NCBI GenBank assembly: GCA_028683635.1 | Contig: JAQUHL010000140.1 | Location: 1 to 5,963, forward strand | From: Candidatus Cloacimonadota bacterium | Lineage (GTDB): Bacteria; Cloacimonadota; Cloacimonadia; Cloacimonadales; Cloacimonadaceae | Length of the DNA: 5,963 bases | Direction of reading: 5' to 3' | In this document: positions 5,850-5,963 of the stretch, piece by piece | Layout: every line of letters starts with the position of its first letter | How positions within the stretch are numbered: position 1 is the stretch's first letter | Translations under genes and position numbers: made by a program | The notes under the pieces: model-generated | Seen by the model: the letters and a program-made list of their open reading frames with translations, nothing else | What the model was told of the DNA's origin: nothing | The model's database searches: none

Positions 5850-5963
5850 AGGAGATCTCCACACCGGATCCTGTGGCCCTTCTCAATGGACTTCCCAATC
5901 TCGGCAAGCATCTGGAAAACATCAATAAATTCGGTATGAAATCCATCGTGGCGATCAACCGTT
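5840..5963 (+). pseudogene. fhs: Continuation of formate-tetrahydrofolate ligase in a shifted frame, running off the window
   Basis: From GCA 5840 a frame offset from that of the upstream part reads AKLKEISTPDPVALLNGLPN and then LGKHLENINKFGMKSIVAINR to the right edge. This is what follows the VATVRALKMHGG signature in intact family members, including the IVAINRF motif, whose last residue falls outside. It has no start codon or ribosome site of its own at a suitable distance: an AAGGAG at 5849-5854 exists but the nearest in-frame GTG (5873) is 18 bases farther on. It is therefore a displaced piece of fhs, not a separate gene. Confidence 0.85.

Noticed and set aside
5820..5850. Programmed frameshift in fhs
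   Set aside because: No slippery heptamer or following stimulatory hairpin is apparent at the junction, and this enzyme is not known to use recoding.

Overview
The window is about 6 kb of bacterial chromosome with moderate GC. It carries four substantial genes, the tail of a fifth, and an unusually repeat-rich intergenic tract. Gene starts are preceded by clear purine-rich Shine-Dalgarno sequences, which argues against Bacteroidota, where such sites are typically absent. The secreted carboxypeptidase-regulatory-like protein, the caspase-fold protein, the PocR/PAS/HisKA_2 kinase and formate-tetrahydrofolate ligase together would fit an anaerobe of the FCB group, for example Candidatus Cloacimonadota. 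That assignment is inference from gene style and is only weakly held.

Layout: 1-105 is the C-terminal end of an unrecognised protein, closed by an intrinsic terminator (128-154). From about 155 to 995 there is no credible gene. The tract is a patchwork of (i) a dispersed repeat, copy A (191-297); (ii) a roughly 92-bp tandem array made of two alternating hairpins (298-604); (iii) a GC-rich module with two related hairpins (671-778); and (iv) a near-perfect 109-bp palindrome whose arms carry a TTAATC motif every 11 bp (782-890). A small secreted protein with one carboxypeptidase-regulatory-like domain follows (996-1352). Next, after two overlapping hairpins, comes a cytosolic hybrid-type sensor kinase (1566-3596) with a degenerate receiver, then PocR, PAS, HisKA_2 and HATPase domains.

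A strong hairpin (3619-3656) separates the kinase from a convergent minus-strand gene (3672-4496). That gene encodes an exported caspase-fold protein in which both catalytic residues appear to be replaced. The divergent intergenic region (4497-4823) holds a second, inverted copy of the dispersed repeat (copy B, 4642-4746). It is followed by formate-tetrahydrofolate ligase (fhs), whose reading frame is broken near 5837; the rest of the protein continues in another frame to the window edge.

The genes do not form an operon: each has its own long leader, and orientation changes twice. The kinase has no response regulator in the window. A link between PocR sensing and the neighbouring one-carbon enzyme is possible but not shown. 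The strongest leads are the non-coding hairpin array and phased palindrome, the pseudo-caspase, and the fhs frameshift.
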